NCBI RefSeq assembly: GCF_031877795.1
Contig: NC_133946.1
Coordinates: 13,603,365 to 13,667,364 of the forward strand
DNA length: 64,000 nucleotides
Direction of reading: 5' to 3'
Source of the DNA: Strix aluco
Taxonomy: Eukaryota > Chordata > Aves > Strigiformes > Strigidae
A program made the position numbers and the translations under genes. Of this stretch, positions 39,401 to 54,400 are shown piece by piece (position 1 is the stretch's first letter; the number at the start of each line of letters is the position of its first letter). Under the pieces are notes generated by a model. The model was given only the letters and a program-made list of their open reading frames with translations. It was not told the origin of the DNA and made no database searches.

Positions 39401-42400
39401 ATAATTTTTTTATATTCAGATGCAACTGGTATGCCATTCAAGTTATTTTATGACCTTTTTACCATGCTCCCTTTCCAAGTGGAGGTAATAAGTAGGGTAC
39501 ATCCCTCGGTCCATTCCCTTCTTGTCTCTTGTGATTCTGCATTTGACAGTGACACCCTGTGGAGCAGGTCTTACGGCAAATTCCTCCAGGTCATCAACAT
39601 CTATGAGAGGCTCATTTGTGGAAGGACTGGGGGCTGAGGCCGCTTCCTAAAACAGTAAGCAAAACTCAGGTTTCCTCAACTTTGATTTACAAGGTTATAA
39701 ATACAAAGGAATAACATTTGACAGAAGCTGCACTTTAAAAAAAAATAAAACCAGTGGACATCTTGTCTTCCCCGTTCTGATTCCTCAGCAGCCATGAAGG
39801 CAGCTTATCAAGGTAAGGATCTCTCCCCCTCCAACCGGTCAAAGCTCTTGGCCCAGGGAGCAGTACTCTGTGCCGCTGGTGCTCAGCGTACAGGCACATC
39901 TGGCAAAGCAGAACAGGGTGGCTGCACAGGCAGAATGCTGTAATGTTACAAAGCAAACCCTGGCTCACACCTTCCCATCTCGACACACTTCTTTTTTCAG
40001 AAAGGCCATGCCCAGGGACAGTGAGGGCCTTTGATGAAAGGAAGAAATGGGATAGGGAGAGACAGAGATATAACAGATGAGAAGTCAGTGCCATATATAA
40101 GAGAGAGGGGCACCATCAACTGGTTTAGCAAGAGCTTGTGATTTAGAATATCTGAAACAAGCCAAAGTCTTATTTTATGTTCGGATGGTAACAGCAAGAA
40201 CAGGGTGGGAAAACACTCAGAAAAAAGCAACAGAAACAAAAGATCCTTCTGAGCACTTGCAAGAGGTAGAAAAGTAAATATTTACTGTTTACCTTTCTCT
40301 TCATTCAAGTTTAGACAATATTTGCTATTCTTTTCTCCAAGTCATTATTTTCATTGTTTGCTCCTGTGAACCCTGAGAGCTATCACAGTAAATCACCTTG
40401 GAGATACTCTAGTGCATATAAAAAACAAAACAAGGAAGCCAGGCCTATCCTGACTGCACTCTGGAATCACACAGCACATAGCAGCCTGCATGCTCCTTCT
40501 TCGGCACTCACCCTTACCTTATTGGATTTCTTGCTCGTGGCAGAACCAGGCCGGGTGTTACTGTTCAACTGTGAAGAACTGGAGCTATCTTCATCTTCCT
40601 CATCTTCTTCCTCATCAAAATTCATGCTGCTTGAAATGCCTGAGGAGAAAGCAGTGCACTTATATGAAATACTAATACATTAAAGCTGTCCATACTTGCT
40701 GTAAAACATCACTTATACTGTTGCACCCTTAGGCTCACAGGTGAGAGAGGGTGTGCGTGAGGGGGTTCACTGTGCGAGGCAGTGTTCAAATATGTGAGTG
40801 AGACAGTACCTGCCCTGAGAAGCCAAAACGTTTCAGCAAACAAGAAAGGAAATATCATGGTTTACATTCCACAGAGAGGATCGAGTTACCCAGCGATACA
40901 GGCGTAGTATCCAGTTAGGAATTAAATTCAGATCATCTTCATCCAATCAAGTACTTCAAACACAGCACAAAATCCTATATCTGAAATTGCAGCTGAGTGG
41001 ACAACCTATCACAGCCACTTGGAAACCTTAACAATTAAAATACGAGCCCTTCTACAGCACACTTTTAACTGTTCCTCTGTGATCTGATGAAGAGCAGATC
41101 TTAGACCGAGAAGAAACATTCACATCAAGGAAATGTTCTCATGCATATTTATTGCATGTAAAAACCAGTAGCAGCCCAGGCCAAAGAAACTGCCTTACAA
41201 CACTTAAAAATTTGACTTTACAAGAATTCAAAACCTCAGACATTTCAAAGGGAAACACAACTTTGAACATCAAATAGGACTTAGCAGCAGGAAGCGTCTA
41301 TGGTGGGACATTTGCCAGGCCTAGTTTTTCAAGGAGTATCATGCAGATGAAGCCACCCTGTATTCAGGTTCAAACTTTAAGTTCCACATATTAGAAGCTA
41401 ACTATGCAATATTTTTTCCTAAAAAAAAAAAAAAGAAAGAAAACACTTGGTCCAGAATTTCCACTATTGGTAAGTCCAATGCAGAAGGATAAATGAGATG
41501 CAAAGACTTCCAGAGCCAAGCAGCATGGGCATAATTAACTTTTTCCTTCTGTACTTACCAGGAACATGATCCAGGGCGACAAGACTGGATTGGGAGGTGG
41601 AAGAGGACCAGGATGTATTTGCATGGGGATCTGGGAAAGGAAAAAATCCATGGGCTTGATTCTGCAAACCCTTAATTGAGTGAACAAGCCTAACTTGTCA
41701 ACAGGACTCCGCACAGGGCTAAAGGCTTACTGGATGGGGCCAGAATGCTGCCACCCGAATTCTCAATTATGGAAATTCTATCTTTCTGCACAATCAAATT
41801 CATCTTCTACCTGCTTATACCTGCTGTCACCTTCTTTTTTAGTACTTCAAATAAAGTCAAAAAGCCCTGGATCACAGAGCTGAAGCTTCAGAAGGCATCA
41901 TCCATGCTGAACAGTTGTGCCACAAACCCTTCTGTGCACGAGGTGTCCTGCACAGTAGGTTTTTGGCCTACTTTTGACTTCTAAGGCTCAAAAAAATAAA
42001 ACTGATTGACACAAGTGATATACACAGATTCTACACAAATATTCATTCAGTAACATTGAAAAAAGTATTCAGACAGCCTAAAATTCTACCTAAATCCCTG
42101 TGCCTAGTGTGTCCTCATCATCTTTCTCAGGCTTTCTAAACTGTTCTTCTGGGACTTCCAGGGAAATGCATAGAGACTTTCATGTAGCCTAGTCTTTTGG
42201 AATATGAGCTTGGTCTGCAACAAGCAGAGCCTGAACCAAACTAATGTACAGAAATGTAAGGATTAGAGATAGTATCAGTAATGGTTTTCTTCAGTTCAAA
42301 TTCTGGAACGGAATGAGGAAAAAAAGACACCAAAAAATGCATTTAAATACTTTTCATGTTATTGCTGCTTCCAATAACTTCAGTGCATACCCCTTTAACA

Positions 42401-45400
42401 TAGCTTTTGATGCCAGATGCACACTGGATAATGAAACAACACCAAAGTGGTAAGAGCAACTGTATAAAACAGAAGCATATGCAATGCTTGTATTCCATTC
42501 AGCTGCACCATGATTGGTCTCCTTATCCACCTCCTCAGTTCCCCCAGCCTGGACACACACCACACAACACAACAGCAAAAACTTTCAATAGGATCTGGTT
42601 ATGCAAGGGAGGCCTGAGTTCACAGGTCAACAGGTATTTTCAAAGCCTGTAGAACTCACTGCTTATTAATCACACACTCACGAATCACAAGCATTATTTC
42701 TTAATAATGACAACCATGTTCTAGTCAGCTATGCATGGGTGATAGAGACAGTCCATCTCCTCAGCTGGCAGCTGTGCAATAAAGCCGTACTTCACATGCA
42801 CAGATGTAATCAGTTTACTTCTACAGCCGTGCTCACTATTGGTGGTGAAAATTCCATGCCAGCCTTAGAAAAGCCTGAACTCATGACCTGGGGGGAAGAA
42901 TGCTTCAGAGAGCTCCTGTTTTGTTTTTGAACCCAGAAATCAAATCTATTCCTTCCCTAAATCTCAAAACAGTTGCAACTTCAGGTGGCAAAGAAGAACT
43001 AAGACCAAATTGCTCATTCCAAGTCTCTACAGAGACATAGTGGAAACAGATAAATGTGAAGACTAAATGTTAGTTATTCAGTGTTAAAACTTATGGAAGT
43101 CTGGCTCTGTCCTAGTGACTCATTTGCCAGAGAGGAACTCTACATATTAAGACTTCTGAAATCAAATATTTCAGAATATTTCCTGCAGGAAGAAAATGAT
43201 TCTAGTATTGCAATTTCCAACAGATGGAGAAATTAAAACATTTGGCATTTTCTTGCAAGTGGCATATTCTTTTCACACTCAGGTAGCCTATAACCTCTTG
43301 TCTCCTAACAGAACTTGACTCACTGGGGAAGCAGAGACACGTGCTGATGGAGGCTTCTCTCCACAAAGTTAGCGTCAGAGAGCAGGATGGGCACAAATCA
43401 GTGCTACACAAATCTGATGAGACTCAGCCTTTCCCATCAGGCCAGTTAGCATTTATCTCTGTGTTCTTCTCCTTTTGCTCCTATTCCATGCAAGAGAAGG
43501 ACTAATGGGAGACAGCAATTCTAAATGCTTTTCAGACCAACAGGGACATGCCAGTAAGGACATACCACAAGCAGTGAAATGGCAGCGGGAATCCACATGA
43601 CAGGTCCTAGCTCTACATAGAGTTTCCCATGAATACTAGGATACTCAAAACTTTCTAACAAGCCTCCTCTACTGGTATCAAGTGGCAAATCATACATGCT
43701 TATTAAATAAAAATATTTTATGGAGATGCTGCTAGTTGCAGTCTTGTCTTAATACTTTTCTTTGTGTCTCACAGACCATAGCTCTGTTGTTAATAAAAAT
43801 AAGTAAACCTCAGCATTCCCATTTTAAAAAAGCACCACCCCACCACCCCCACAACTCGAATCATACTAGTGGTCCACTCTGAGCACTCCATTCTGATCTG
43901 GAATATATTCAGATATGGTAAAAAAGGTCATATATATTTAAGAATGTGAAACAACAAAGCAAAAGAAAACCAAATAAAAAAAAAAAACCAACACCCACTG
44001 CTTCTGTTAAAAAATAAACAAAAAATTGGGGAGAACAAAAATATATCTTAACCTGGAAAAAACCATCAAAAATAGAAATGTCCCCCAGAGTAAAAATCTG
44101 AGTGCTCTGACCTAATTTGAGAAGCCTGTTGATAGCTTTTAAGTCAATCAGCTTTAGTAAGTAGTGTACCCGATGATTAAATATTCTGAGCCATAGTCTA
44201 AGGCAACACAATCACCACACAGATCAGAACTTGTTCGCCATGCCAACATCCCTCCGACTCAAATGCCCAGGAAATACCACACTTAAAGAAAATCTGCCCA
44301 TTTCAGTTGAAGTTGCTCACATCTGCAGAGTAACATCCCAGAAAAAATGAATCTTAGTGAGAACTGCTCTGCAGACAAGGGGCGGGCATTTAGGTATGAA
44401 TAGTCTATTCTAGATGAGTCAAGTTTGCACTTACATTTTGCTCTTTATACACAAAGAGTTTATTCTTAAAGCATCAGAGCACTCTTGGCTTGAGCCATCT
44501 TTGCTTCAAAAGCTGTACGCTGAAGAACAACTCCAAAGCAAATGCCTTCAGAAAAAGCTTTGTGTGGATTTTTTGATTTTTTTTTTTTCCTTCCTACAGT
44601 TAATGTGTAACGAGAGGTAATAACAGTGCAGGAAGGAAGAGACGGAAGCATGAATGTGTACATACACAATCTCCCAAATCATGCATGCCTCTAGAAAAAA
44701 AATATTCCAGAACATTTGAGGACTATGCATGGGAAATGCTGCAGAATACACAGTGCTGTCACTTTCACCTCTGCAAGCATGAACACACATTATGAAAACA
44801 TGAACAATATTGAACTGACAACACAACTAAAATTAATATTCTAGTTTGAATGTTGTTATACCATGCTCTTTTTTTCTTAACCCTCAAGTAAAGTGATTTC
44901 CAGAGTTGTACAATATAAAAATGTGAACAGATGGATATGAGCATTAGCATCTGCCTGGTACCTTAATAGCGGCACTGCACTGCAGATGGGAAAGCCACAT
45001 CCTGAGAGCCTGGAGAGCTCTTGTTCCCTGGGACAAGAGAGAACTTCATTATTTTTCTTTTGAGATAATAAAATAGAGCCTAACAGGCTCTGAGGAGAAG
45101 AAACACAGAGTAATAACCTCTGCTTAGGCTAGGGCTGAGAGTAAGAATAGGAAAAGGAGTCAATGTACATCAAGCAAGCAATGAGAACATGAAGGCAGCT
45201 TTGGCTACTTACCTTTTTTCTGCATTGCTGTTCTAAGATCTTGTTTGCTTTGCTGTTGTTGGCCACTAGCCATTTTCTCTCCATCATCTTCATCATGGCT
45301 AGACTGTCCAACAGTGAGAATCTGCACTTGACTTCCTATCTTCTGAACATCATCTTGAAAAGCAGCTGGGCCATCAATCCCTGTCAGAGAACAGCAAAAG

Positions 45401-48400
45401 CCTTAGTTGTCTTTGTGTCAAGAAGTTACTGAAAAGAGAACTGCTCACTCACAAAAAGCATCTTTTCTAAGAATCAGAGATCAGAGGTTCACATTCAATA
45501 ATATTTCTAGACCTAAACAAGACTAAAGTAGCCTCTAAGGCAAACATCTTACTTCCCACACACTGAACTAGAGAATCTCCAAGAGACGATCAGGGTTTCA
45601 CTGTTGCCCTCCTCGCCCCCAAAGCACACCCATCCATGCACCAGAAACACTGAAAACTAAACAGAAGAGAAATTGACTGGAGAGGACCAACAAAGAAAAG
45701 AGATGCAGCTTTCATAAGGACACGCAACTGGTCCAGGAACAGATAAACCCGAGTCCCAGATTATGCCATATCCCCTAATAAACAACACTGCTATTATGAA
45801 ATGATGCTTCAAAGTTCAGAAATCTGGAAAATTCACAAGTAGATCCAGCAGTGCATGCAACAGGAAGAGCAGCACACTAACATGCCTAAATATGCCTACT
45901 GAGTTAGTCCTATACAGTTCAGAGTGAAACTATAACAGAGATAATAATTCCCTGGAACTTCCATCCTCCAAGATGCTCAAATCCCAGTCAGGCACAGTCC
46001 TGGGCAACCTGCTCTGAGCAGGGGCGTGGGACTAGACAGTCCCCAGGGGCGCCTTCCAGCCTCAGCCACGCTGTGATTTTGTGGCTTCTGATGACAGCCA
46101 GAAAGAAACTATTTACCCCCTTAGGGCTATAAATTGCCTCTGAAGACAGAAAAATGAAAATATGGGGTGGGGTGTGTTCTTATCATAGGCTAACTTCATT
46201 TTTTTTCTTCAGGACAGCAAGTTAAAACATCAGATTGCAAATGTACTCCAGCTTTTAGTTAAGACTTAGTGATGGTATATATTATTATATAGATAAATGC
46301 ACTTTTGCACCAATAAAAATGGTAATATTATCATGTACAGATACTGTAAACAACATAAGCCTGTAAAATGTTGCTGTTCTGAAATTTTTGTTAATAAGAA
46401 AGCAACATTGTGGAGAATTAGTGAGCATTACAAAGAGCTAGTTCAGTAAACGAATATGGTGCTTCTCACCCCAAACAGAGCTGAACAAACCCTGTAGGAA
46501 GGAGCTGTAGGGATTGGGATTTTTTCAGACTGATCTGTAGCAGAAGTCTCCCAGAATACTATTTCAACCTGCTTTGTCAGCAGCTGTCATCTTGCATTAA
46601 AAGACAACTGGATTATACATTTAGCATGCTTAACTGTGCTTTGCCCACACTTGCTGTCACTGCCACTGCGATAGGAGCCGTAAGTGGAAAAGAGAGTGGT
46701 CCACACCCTCAGGAACAGCACTGGCTGTGCAACTACCTAACAAGATGCAGTCTGACATTGCAGAAATACTAAATTCACAGAGTTCAAGACCACAAGGAAT
46801 TACTGACTCATCTGCCCCACACAGACCCTTATCTGGCAACTTCTGCACCAACCCTGTAAATTCTGATTTATTTACAGTAAAACTAACAACAACAACAAAC
46901 AACAAATAAACAATCTGTCCATCCAACCTTGAAGGACTATATAAAGTCCATGGAAATGTTTCTCTCACCTTGGTAGAATGACAATTTCAGACAGAAGCTC
47001 TGTGTGATGCAGAATGAACTGTATAATTTCCTATGTTGCAGGTATAATATGGCAGTGAACAGAATAGCATTTTTCTTAAAAGTTATCTCAGGCTAAGTAC
47101 TACAGACAAGTAGCTGCTCAGATCCGTTGTGGTATTTTTAACAGCTGTAACCATATTAACCACTGTCAATAAAGTGGCTGCCTAAAGTTAGGTTCTTACC
47201 TTAATACTCTGAATTTCAAAACTGTTAAGCATCCATGAGTTTAACAAGATGCCCAGACCTCATGCGTATCTCTCTAGCCCCTTATTAAGCTTTGGACAAT
47301 ACAAACCTGATTTTGAGAACCCATTTCAAAAGAAACAAAACACCTTAATTATTGTCCTTCAAAGCAGACATTGATCTGCAGCAAATGAAATGCCTTCGAC
47401 AGCATTAGACGTTGCACTGAGGCTGCTTTTTTCTGATGTCTGCAGAACATCTGCGCACACATCCCGTGCTGTCAGGGACATCACGTATTATTAGGCATTA
47501 GGACAAAGGCTACACTGGCAGGTCACACTTTTAGAGAAGAAAAATCAATTTCAGTATTCTGAAGAGTGCATCACTGGTGGAGTGTGTTATTAAGCATTAT
47601 GAATGGTTCCACTGGTGACCCCATTTAAGCAAATGGAAGATGTAGTCAGACAGAGAAAAAAAAAAAAACACAACAAACCTTCACTGCACTAGAATACTGT
47701 AGATGGTTCATGGCAAATGCAGCATTAACTATTCAATATTTGTGTGTGTGCACACATCTTTGTAGCTATATATGCATGTGTAAAATGATATTGAATGCAA
47801 GCATATATACACATTTCTTTTTTCTGTATCATATAAGTGTATCTTTGTAAGTCATTGTTCAAAAGGCAGCTTTACCATCACCTACCTAATGTCAGAAAAC
47901 ACTTCCAAGCTTGTGTAATCATGATACTCAAGGTGGATCTCTCCCTATATTCTCACCTTCTTTGCCTCGCAGACTCCTTTCCACACACTTACTGGAAGGA
48001 TGGCTCACCGTGCGATAGAACAAATCACTCATCCCTATAGTTGTAAGTTTCCCAGTTTAAGGACAGGGTCAAAAGAGGCAAAGAAGCTGAGCAGGCTGTG
48101 CCAAAAAAAAAAAAAGAAAAAAAAAAAGTCTCTATTGCTATGGTCAGCATTTTCTATAGCTTCTTTCAAAACTCAGGTAGAAAAAAAAAAACTTATAGAG
48201 ATGTCTTTGAATACCTGCTAAGAAGAAAAGGGAATTTTTGAGAGGCAAGTGTGAAGGAGGGAAGGGAGGAAAGAGGAAGACTGAAACAACCCCCAGAATA
48301 CCAGTCCCTTCAGTAAAGGCCTTCTGGTAAACTCTGACGTGGTCATGTCTCAGATGAAACCCAGAAATGAAAACAGAGATAATGAAAAAAATGCAAGAGA

Positions 48401-51400
48401 ACTGGCATTCACTAGCATTTCCATCCTATAAACTACTATTTATCAATGCCTGTATTCTGTGAGCACTAAAATCTCCCAGGCAATATTTATAAATAGACAG
48501 TACCATGCTCTTAAAAGCTGGTAATCTGAACTACCATGTAGAATGTTTTTATAACCAGAATTAATCTAAATTCTAAAAAATTCAAAATACATTAGATTGA
48601 TATGCATTTAACTTGATCTCAGGTATGGGATTTTTAGATAGGATTTTTTTTTTCTTTTGCTTTAAACACACAAAATATTAGCTATCTACACACAAAAAAA
48701 AAAAAAAAATCACAAGATCCAGGTCTGGAATGAGGGGAGAGAAAAGGGTATGGGAAAAATAAAGATGAAAACTGTTACCAAAAGCCTTGGGAGAAGAATA
48801 AAGTGGCAAAATTTTGCTAAATCTTTATGACGTGTGAAACAAATCTAAACTTCCATGCATTTTAAGATACCACATTATGCCTGTTTGAAACTTCAGCTTC
48901 TAACGGATGGACCAACAACCCAAAATCCATCCTGTCTCACTGGATTTAGTAATGACATTTCAAGGATATGAAGTTGAGACCTTGTTTTATTGTTTCAATC
49001 CAGCAATTAAAGGAAATCTTTTTATGGGAGGCATACATTTCTCTATCCTATATCCCCAGCTGCTTTCTGCTGAACAGTTTCCAAACATTTTGATACGTCC
49101 CATAGATAAACGCTAAAATGAATATAGATGAGCCATCTCAGTTCCACTAGATGTAGTTATCAAATTTCTTTCTGCCAAACTAAGTACAGACTACATGGGA
49201 TGGAGGCTATAGATCCTGAAGTATATTGCTCCTCCTTGGCCCTACAGATCTGGAGGTTTTGGGGTGAGGTTCTTTTCCCCCACAATAGCACTAGTAGAGC
49301 ACTGAAAGTGCAGTTCTGGGTATCCATTTGAGCCTCACGCATTTTTATTTCAGCTTCACAACCTTCAAAATGATATTTCAGAAAAGAAATACACTTCCTA
49401 ACCCTATTTTCTAGTGGGAAACTAAGGGTATAGTCACGCTGAACACAAGGCTTAGATCAGTCTGTTGAGTAGTCCTGTCTAAACCCAGAATCTGTAGCAG
49501 AATAGGTCCAAGTGAAACTGGACAGAAATTAAGCATTTCTAGACTCCCCATCAGAGGAATTCTCAAAGTCATTACAGTCTAATGACACTATAATATACAG
49601 CAGAATAAAAAAAATTGAAGAGGATAGGCCGGAACCACAATTTTGATTATTTTCTTGCTCAAGAGATGCTCAAGAGTAATTAAAATTTTTAGTGGGTGGA
49701 GGGGTGGGGGGAGGAGGTCACATGGGAGGAAAGGACTATGTCCTACCAAACTATGTATGACCAGGGAGGCAGCTATATATGTTCAGAGAAGCATCTGACA
49801 TAAGTGGCCACCACTTACCGATGAACACAGGGAAAGATTTTGCTATCTGACAATAGTGTACAATGCACAATGGTAGTCTTGAAACAATTGGTTACAGATT
49901 AAACTGCCCAGCAGCAAATTACAGGCAGAAGCATGGTGAGTCAACTCTCGAAAACATTACTTAAGTATTTGACTATATACTACATGAATCTTCAGTAATT
50001 GGATCTTGCAGGAAAATAATCTAATTGTATTTATACACATCACGTTCCTTTCTGCATGTCTTTATACAGGCAAACATTTTGCTGTGAAAAGATTTTCAGC
50101 AAATGTTATTTCCTCTTGGTTCTTCTACATGAACTTGTAAGTACAGGAAGGAATGATAAACTGATTATTTACAGAGAGTCCTTACTGCACATAGAACACC
50201 ATGAAAAGACAGATTTATAAATTATTTGAAAATAACTGTTATAAGAGGGCATTTGCAAACTAAGAAAAAAAACTAAAAAGAAAAGTATCATACAACAGAG
50301 AGAACTAATTGAGCTCAGTGACTGAACGGCAAACGAGATTACATATTGAGAGAGGAACATAGCATAGATAACAAGTATTTCTGTCCCTACTTTACAAATT
50401 AAAAACTGCAGGATATAAAAACTCTTGTTCTCATTTTATAAAGCATTTAAGACAGAAAATATGAAGTCAGGCATATTGCTCACAGACTATGTTTTAAGAA
50501 TATGCTTAAGCCCTCTGCATATCAGATCTGAAGAGCTGAATGAGGTCAGGCTCGTGTCTGGAAGAGAAAAATCTCAAGCCACATTTTCTGACCTCAATTA
50601 CATACAACAAGGGTTCTACAAGTATGTCCATCCTCTACAAACATGCTGACAGCAAATGCAGGACACTAAAAAAAAATTATTTTTTTTTTTTTAAATGTGC
50701 CTTCAAAGGCAGGATACCAGGTTAGATAAACCACTGGTCTGACATGGAAGTCACATCCACGTGGATAACACTCAAGGCTGCGGCCAGCAGCAATGCTGCA
50801 ATTGCAATTGCTCTTCAGGAACACTGCAGAGCAGCTCTTCCTCCAACCTAGGGATGGTAGCATAACCCTTCAAAGGCCGGCTGGCCTACTCCAAGATGAA
50901 AGACAGGGAGTTTGTCCTCAGAGGAATCTGTTCTTATTAGATTGACACCAGAACAAACAAAGTTTCCATCCTTTAAAGAACTTGGCTTAAAGCAAACCCT
51001 GCTTCAGCTTTTATTGCCTCAAGTGATCTACATTTCAAATTAAAAAGACCGAACAACATTTGATTGTATTTTTTTAAATCTGCATTTATGAAGAAGTGTG
51101 ACCACTGAGTAGAATGTTTACAGTGGTACAAGAAAGTAGTATTGCATAAACCAGTAAGTGAAAAAGCTTCTTTCTCAGAACGATTTCATAGGAAGCTCTA
51201 ATAAAATGGCTAGAATGAAATATCATGAAATTACATCTTCCAGAAATTTAGAACTCCATTGCTTTAAAAAAAAAAAAAAAACACACATATATATATATAT
51301 CACTCTATATATATCACTCTTTGGCAAAATGATCTGCAAAAGGAATTTACTGAAAAAGTTGGATATTTAAAGGGGAAAAAGCATTTTGGGGTCTATTTTT

Positions 51401-54400
51401 TAGGACTGAATAACCTTAAGTATACTGTAGCTGTCAATATTTTGTAAGCCATTTCCCATTTTGTGAGCCTGTTCTCATAGAGGCTGCACATCCACTGATA
51501 TGGGTTCAAGCAACTACAAAACCACAAGGGGATTTGTTTATAGGGAAAAAGGGAAAATAGACATTTTTTTTAGTAAAGGACCTCTGGAGGTGATTTAGTC
51601 CAACGTTCCATCAAAAGGAGGACTATGGCTAACACCGTATGAGGTCACTAAAAGCAAGTGCTTGAGAATCAAGCTCTAATTCACTTTGATGAAATCTAGA
51701 AAACTGTAGCAGGAACTGTACTTTCATAAATTTCTATCCTGAGGCTAAAATGACTTCTTCACAATCAAGTTCATGCATTGCCAAAGCACAGTCTGAAAGA
51801 GTTGTCAGATCTAGGAACAACAGGACTTTTCTTGGTGGAAACTCACTTATTTTTCCTCCTACCCTTTCTCTTTAACGCACAGGGAACCTGAGGTAAATCT
51901 TCTCTACGTGAACTTCCCTTCCCCCATCAGAAAGGGAGTGTTATAGTGAGAAATGGTACTTCTTACCCAACAAATGCTGTTGCTTTCTTAGTCAGCCAAC
52001 GTTAATGTAGTTGCTTGTTACATGTAAAAATGGGACAGGATGCACAAATCAAAACAGACAGACAGGCGCGAAAGAGAGAAAAGAAACACGGAAGCAGCAA
52101 ACCAAATCAAAACATGAGATAGTCCTCCTGGCAGAAAAAGTGCTGTGTGTCACAGCAGCTCATTTGCTTTCTGACTCTCATAAAGACAGCAGGGAATACC
52201 CAACATACTATACGCATTTAATATACAACATGAAAGAAAAATTGCTGGGAAGGTGCTGCTTATTTGAACATTTTAAACACATCCAGATTCCTGATTTCAG
52301 TGCCAACAGTCTTCTTTTGTATTGCCCATGGCAGCGAGTGAACCAGAGCAGTTCAGAGCAGGTTTTTCCTAGAATGTACTCACATGCTCTAAGTGCAAGA
52401 GTGCTGGGGAAAAAAAAAAACAAAAACAAACAAGCAAGAACAACTTTTCACAGAATGCTTCCTGAATTTTCATATCAGATTTCACTTTGAATTAACTCCC
52501 GTCTTTGCATGGTTTTCTCAGATTTTTTTAAAGGTTCCATTTTATCTTCCTGATTTGTTTTTACCCCATTCATTGCAGATAGCCAAAAAAGCACTTTATC
52601 CTGTGTATTTATTAATTTCTTCATAAAAGGAAAAAACCTCAACCAAACAAAAACCCCCACACCACTATGTACCTGTAACACTTTCAGGAATCTCAATTTT
52701 TAAAGACTCATCAAGGTATTTGATATCCAATGATGCTGTGGTTTTGTATTTGTAATACTGTGCAGGGTGCATACTTTTCATAGGTTCCTGCTGCAACTAT
52801 TTTCACTTGTTTGCATTATTTTTCTGTTGAACCACCTAGCAATACTGTACACCAGGTTCACCAATATCCTTGATCACCTCTTACTAGCATCACAAATCAA
52901 ACCAGAATTTGATCCACTACCTCCACTGGAAAGACAAACATTTTACATCTTCATTAGTTACATTTTGGGTTTTTTTCCAATACTGAATATTACGTCAAAC
53001 AATAAACTGGGAGACCAAAGCTTTCAGAAATACCAGTTTAGTGAGCTAAGCTACTGCAAAATGTAATCAATTTACTGCATTTGCAGGTTCTGTCCCAAAA
53101 AATGTGTTTCTTTCTAAAAACGGGCAGTGTATACTGGATACCGCCATTAAGAATTAAATACCAGTAATAATCACAGATTTAGAAAAAATTGCTGAATACT
53201 GTACTACCCATCACAGAATTACAAAACGCACTGATCCCTAACTTGAGAGGCACAATCAGCTCTACATGAGCAATTAGCCACATTCCTTTTCTTGCCTTAT
53301 GTCAGCGTAACCTCATTAAACCTAATATTTCCCTCGTGTTTGTCTTTATAACATTATTCTGATCATTGTTTCATCATTCTTTGAGCCACTTAAAAAAGCA
53401 TTGCACATCTAAGACCAGAGTACAATCATTACACTACAGCTTCAAGAACTATTCATGTATAATTCAATGATTTTTGCTCTGAATTAGCTTATTATTCATA
53501 GGATCTGGTCTAAAGGTTCTTTTTTCTTAAAGCAGAAGAACTTGGCTATGTGTAGAAAGGTAATGCTCACTATAGCTAAATAGTAACACAAACCTTTAAA
53601 ATGCTATTTTAGCATGTAAAGTGCATTCACCCCACAGCATTCATCCTGCTCGTTTACAGGACATACAAAGGTTACAGTCAGAGTGGAGACAAAACCTGAA
53701 TTGAATTTTGTAATTGCAAAGCTAAAAGTAGAACCTAAAACTTACAAAATTTGTTCTAATTATGAAAGAACTTCCTCCAACAAAATCTCTTGTGCCACAA
53801 AATGGTATAAAACCCCTTAACCTTCATCCATGTTCATTAGTTAGATATGAAGTTATTAGCAAAGCCATTCAATATTATAAAATCTTTTCTTAAGACTCAC
53901 ACTTAGTCGTAAAAGTAAGTGAGAGTCTTAATTCATACAAGTTCCACTACAGGATTCTGCTAGCACTTACATTTTCTTTATTCCTAAGTAATACAAATTA
54001 GCTATGTCTGTAGTGGATTGATCAGTAAAATCCCTCTGTAATTTTAAAGTTGCATTTGGTTTTACTTTTTCATCCAATAACAAAATAATTTGCAGCTTCA
54101 ATAAGGATGCAGGACAGGATTTCCAGTTATAATTCCCTGCAAATACTCCAAGTTTACAGCACTATCAAAGGTAAACTAGATATGATTCCAATGGTTAAAT
54201 TATACGTGAATGAATAGTTAAATACCAGTGTGCAGAAAAAGTAGATGGGCTGGAAGAGAAGGTGCTACATGTGTGCTCTGAACATACTTTAACTGACAGG
54301 GATATTTGTTACTTGAAATTTGTTACTACTCATCAACATAAACTTCAGGAGAGGAGATACTCAAAATTTTCTTTAGTATAATTAATGAGTAACACCTGCA

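Larger units (their letters stand above)
40640..45212 (-). other. TUB: TUB intron (4.6 kb) with a candidate cassette exon
   Basis: Large AT-rich intron. It contains the 72-nt exon-like segment at 41559-41630, a possible MITE piece at 41655-41745, an unnamed poly(A) run near 41420 and a poly(T) run near 44579. Confidence 0.8.

Noticed and set aside
39431-39637. Open frame on the + strand
   Set aside because: It is the antisense of the TUB exon with the phosphoinositide site.
40354-40683. Ser-run open frame on the + strand
   Set aside because: The Ser run is the antisense of the TUB acidic exon (Glu/Asp codons read backward).
52011-52490. 159-codon open frame on the + strand, the longest in the window
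   Set aside because: It starts on a non-ATG codon, shows no domain, lies inside a TUB intron on the opposite strand, and frames of this length are expected by chance.
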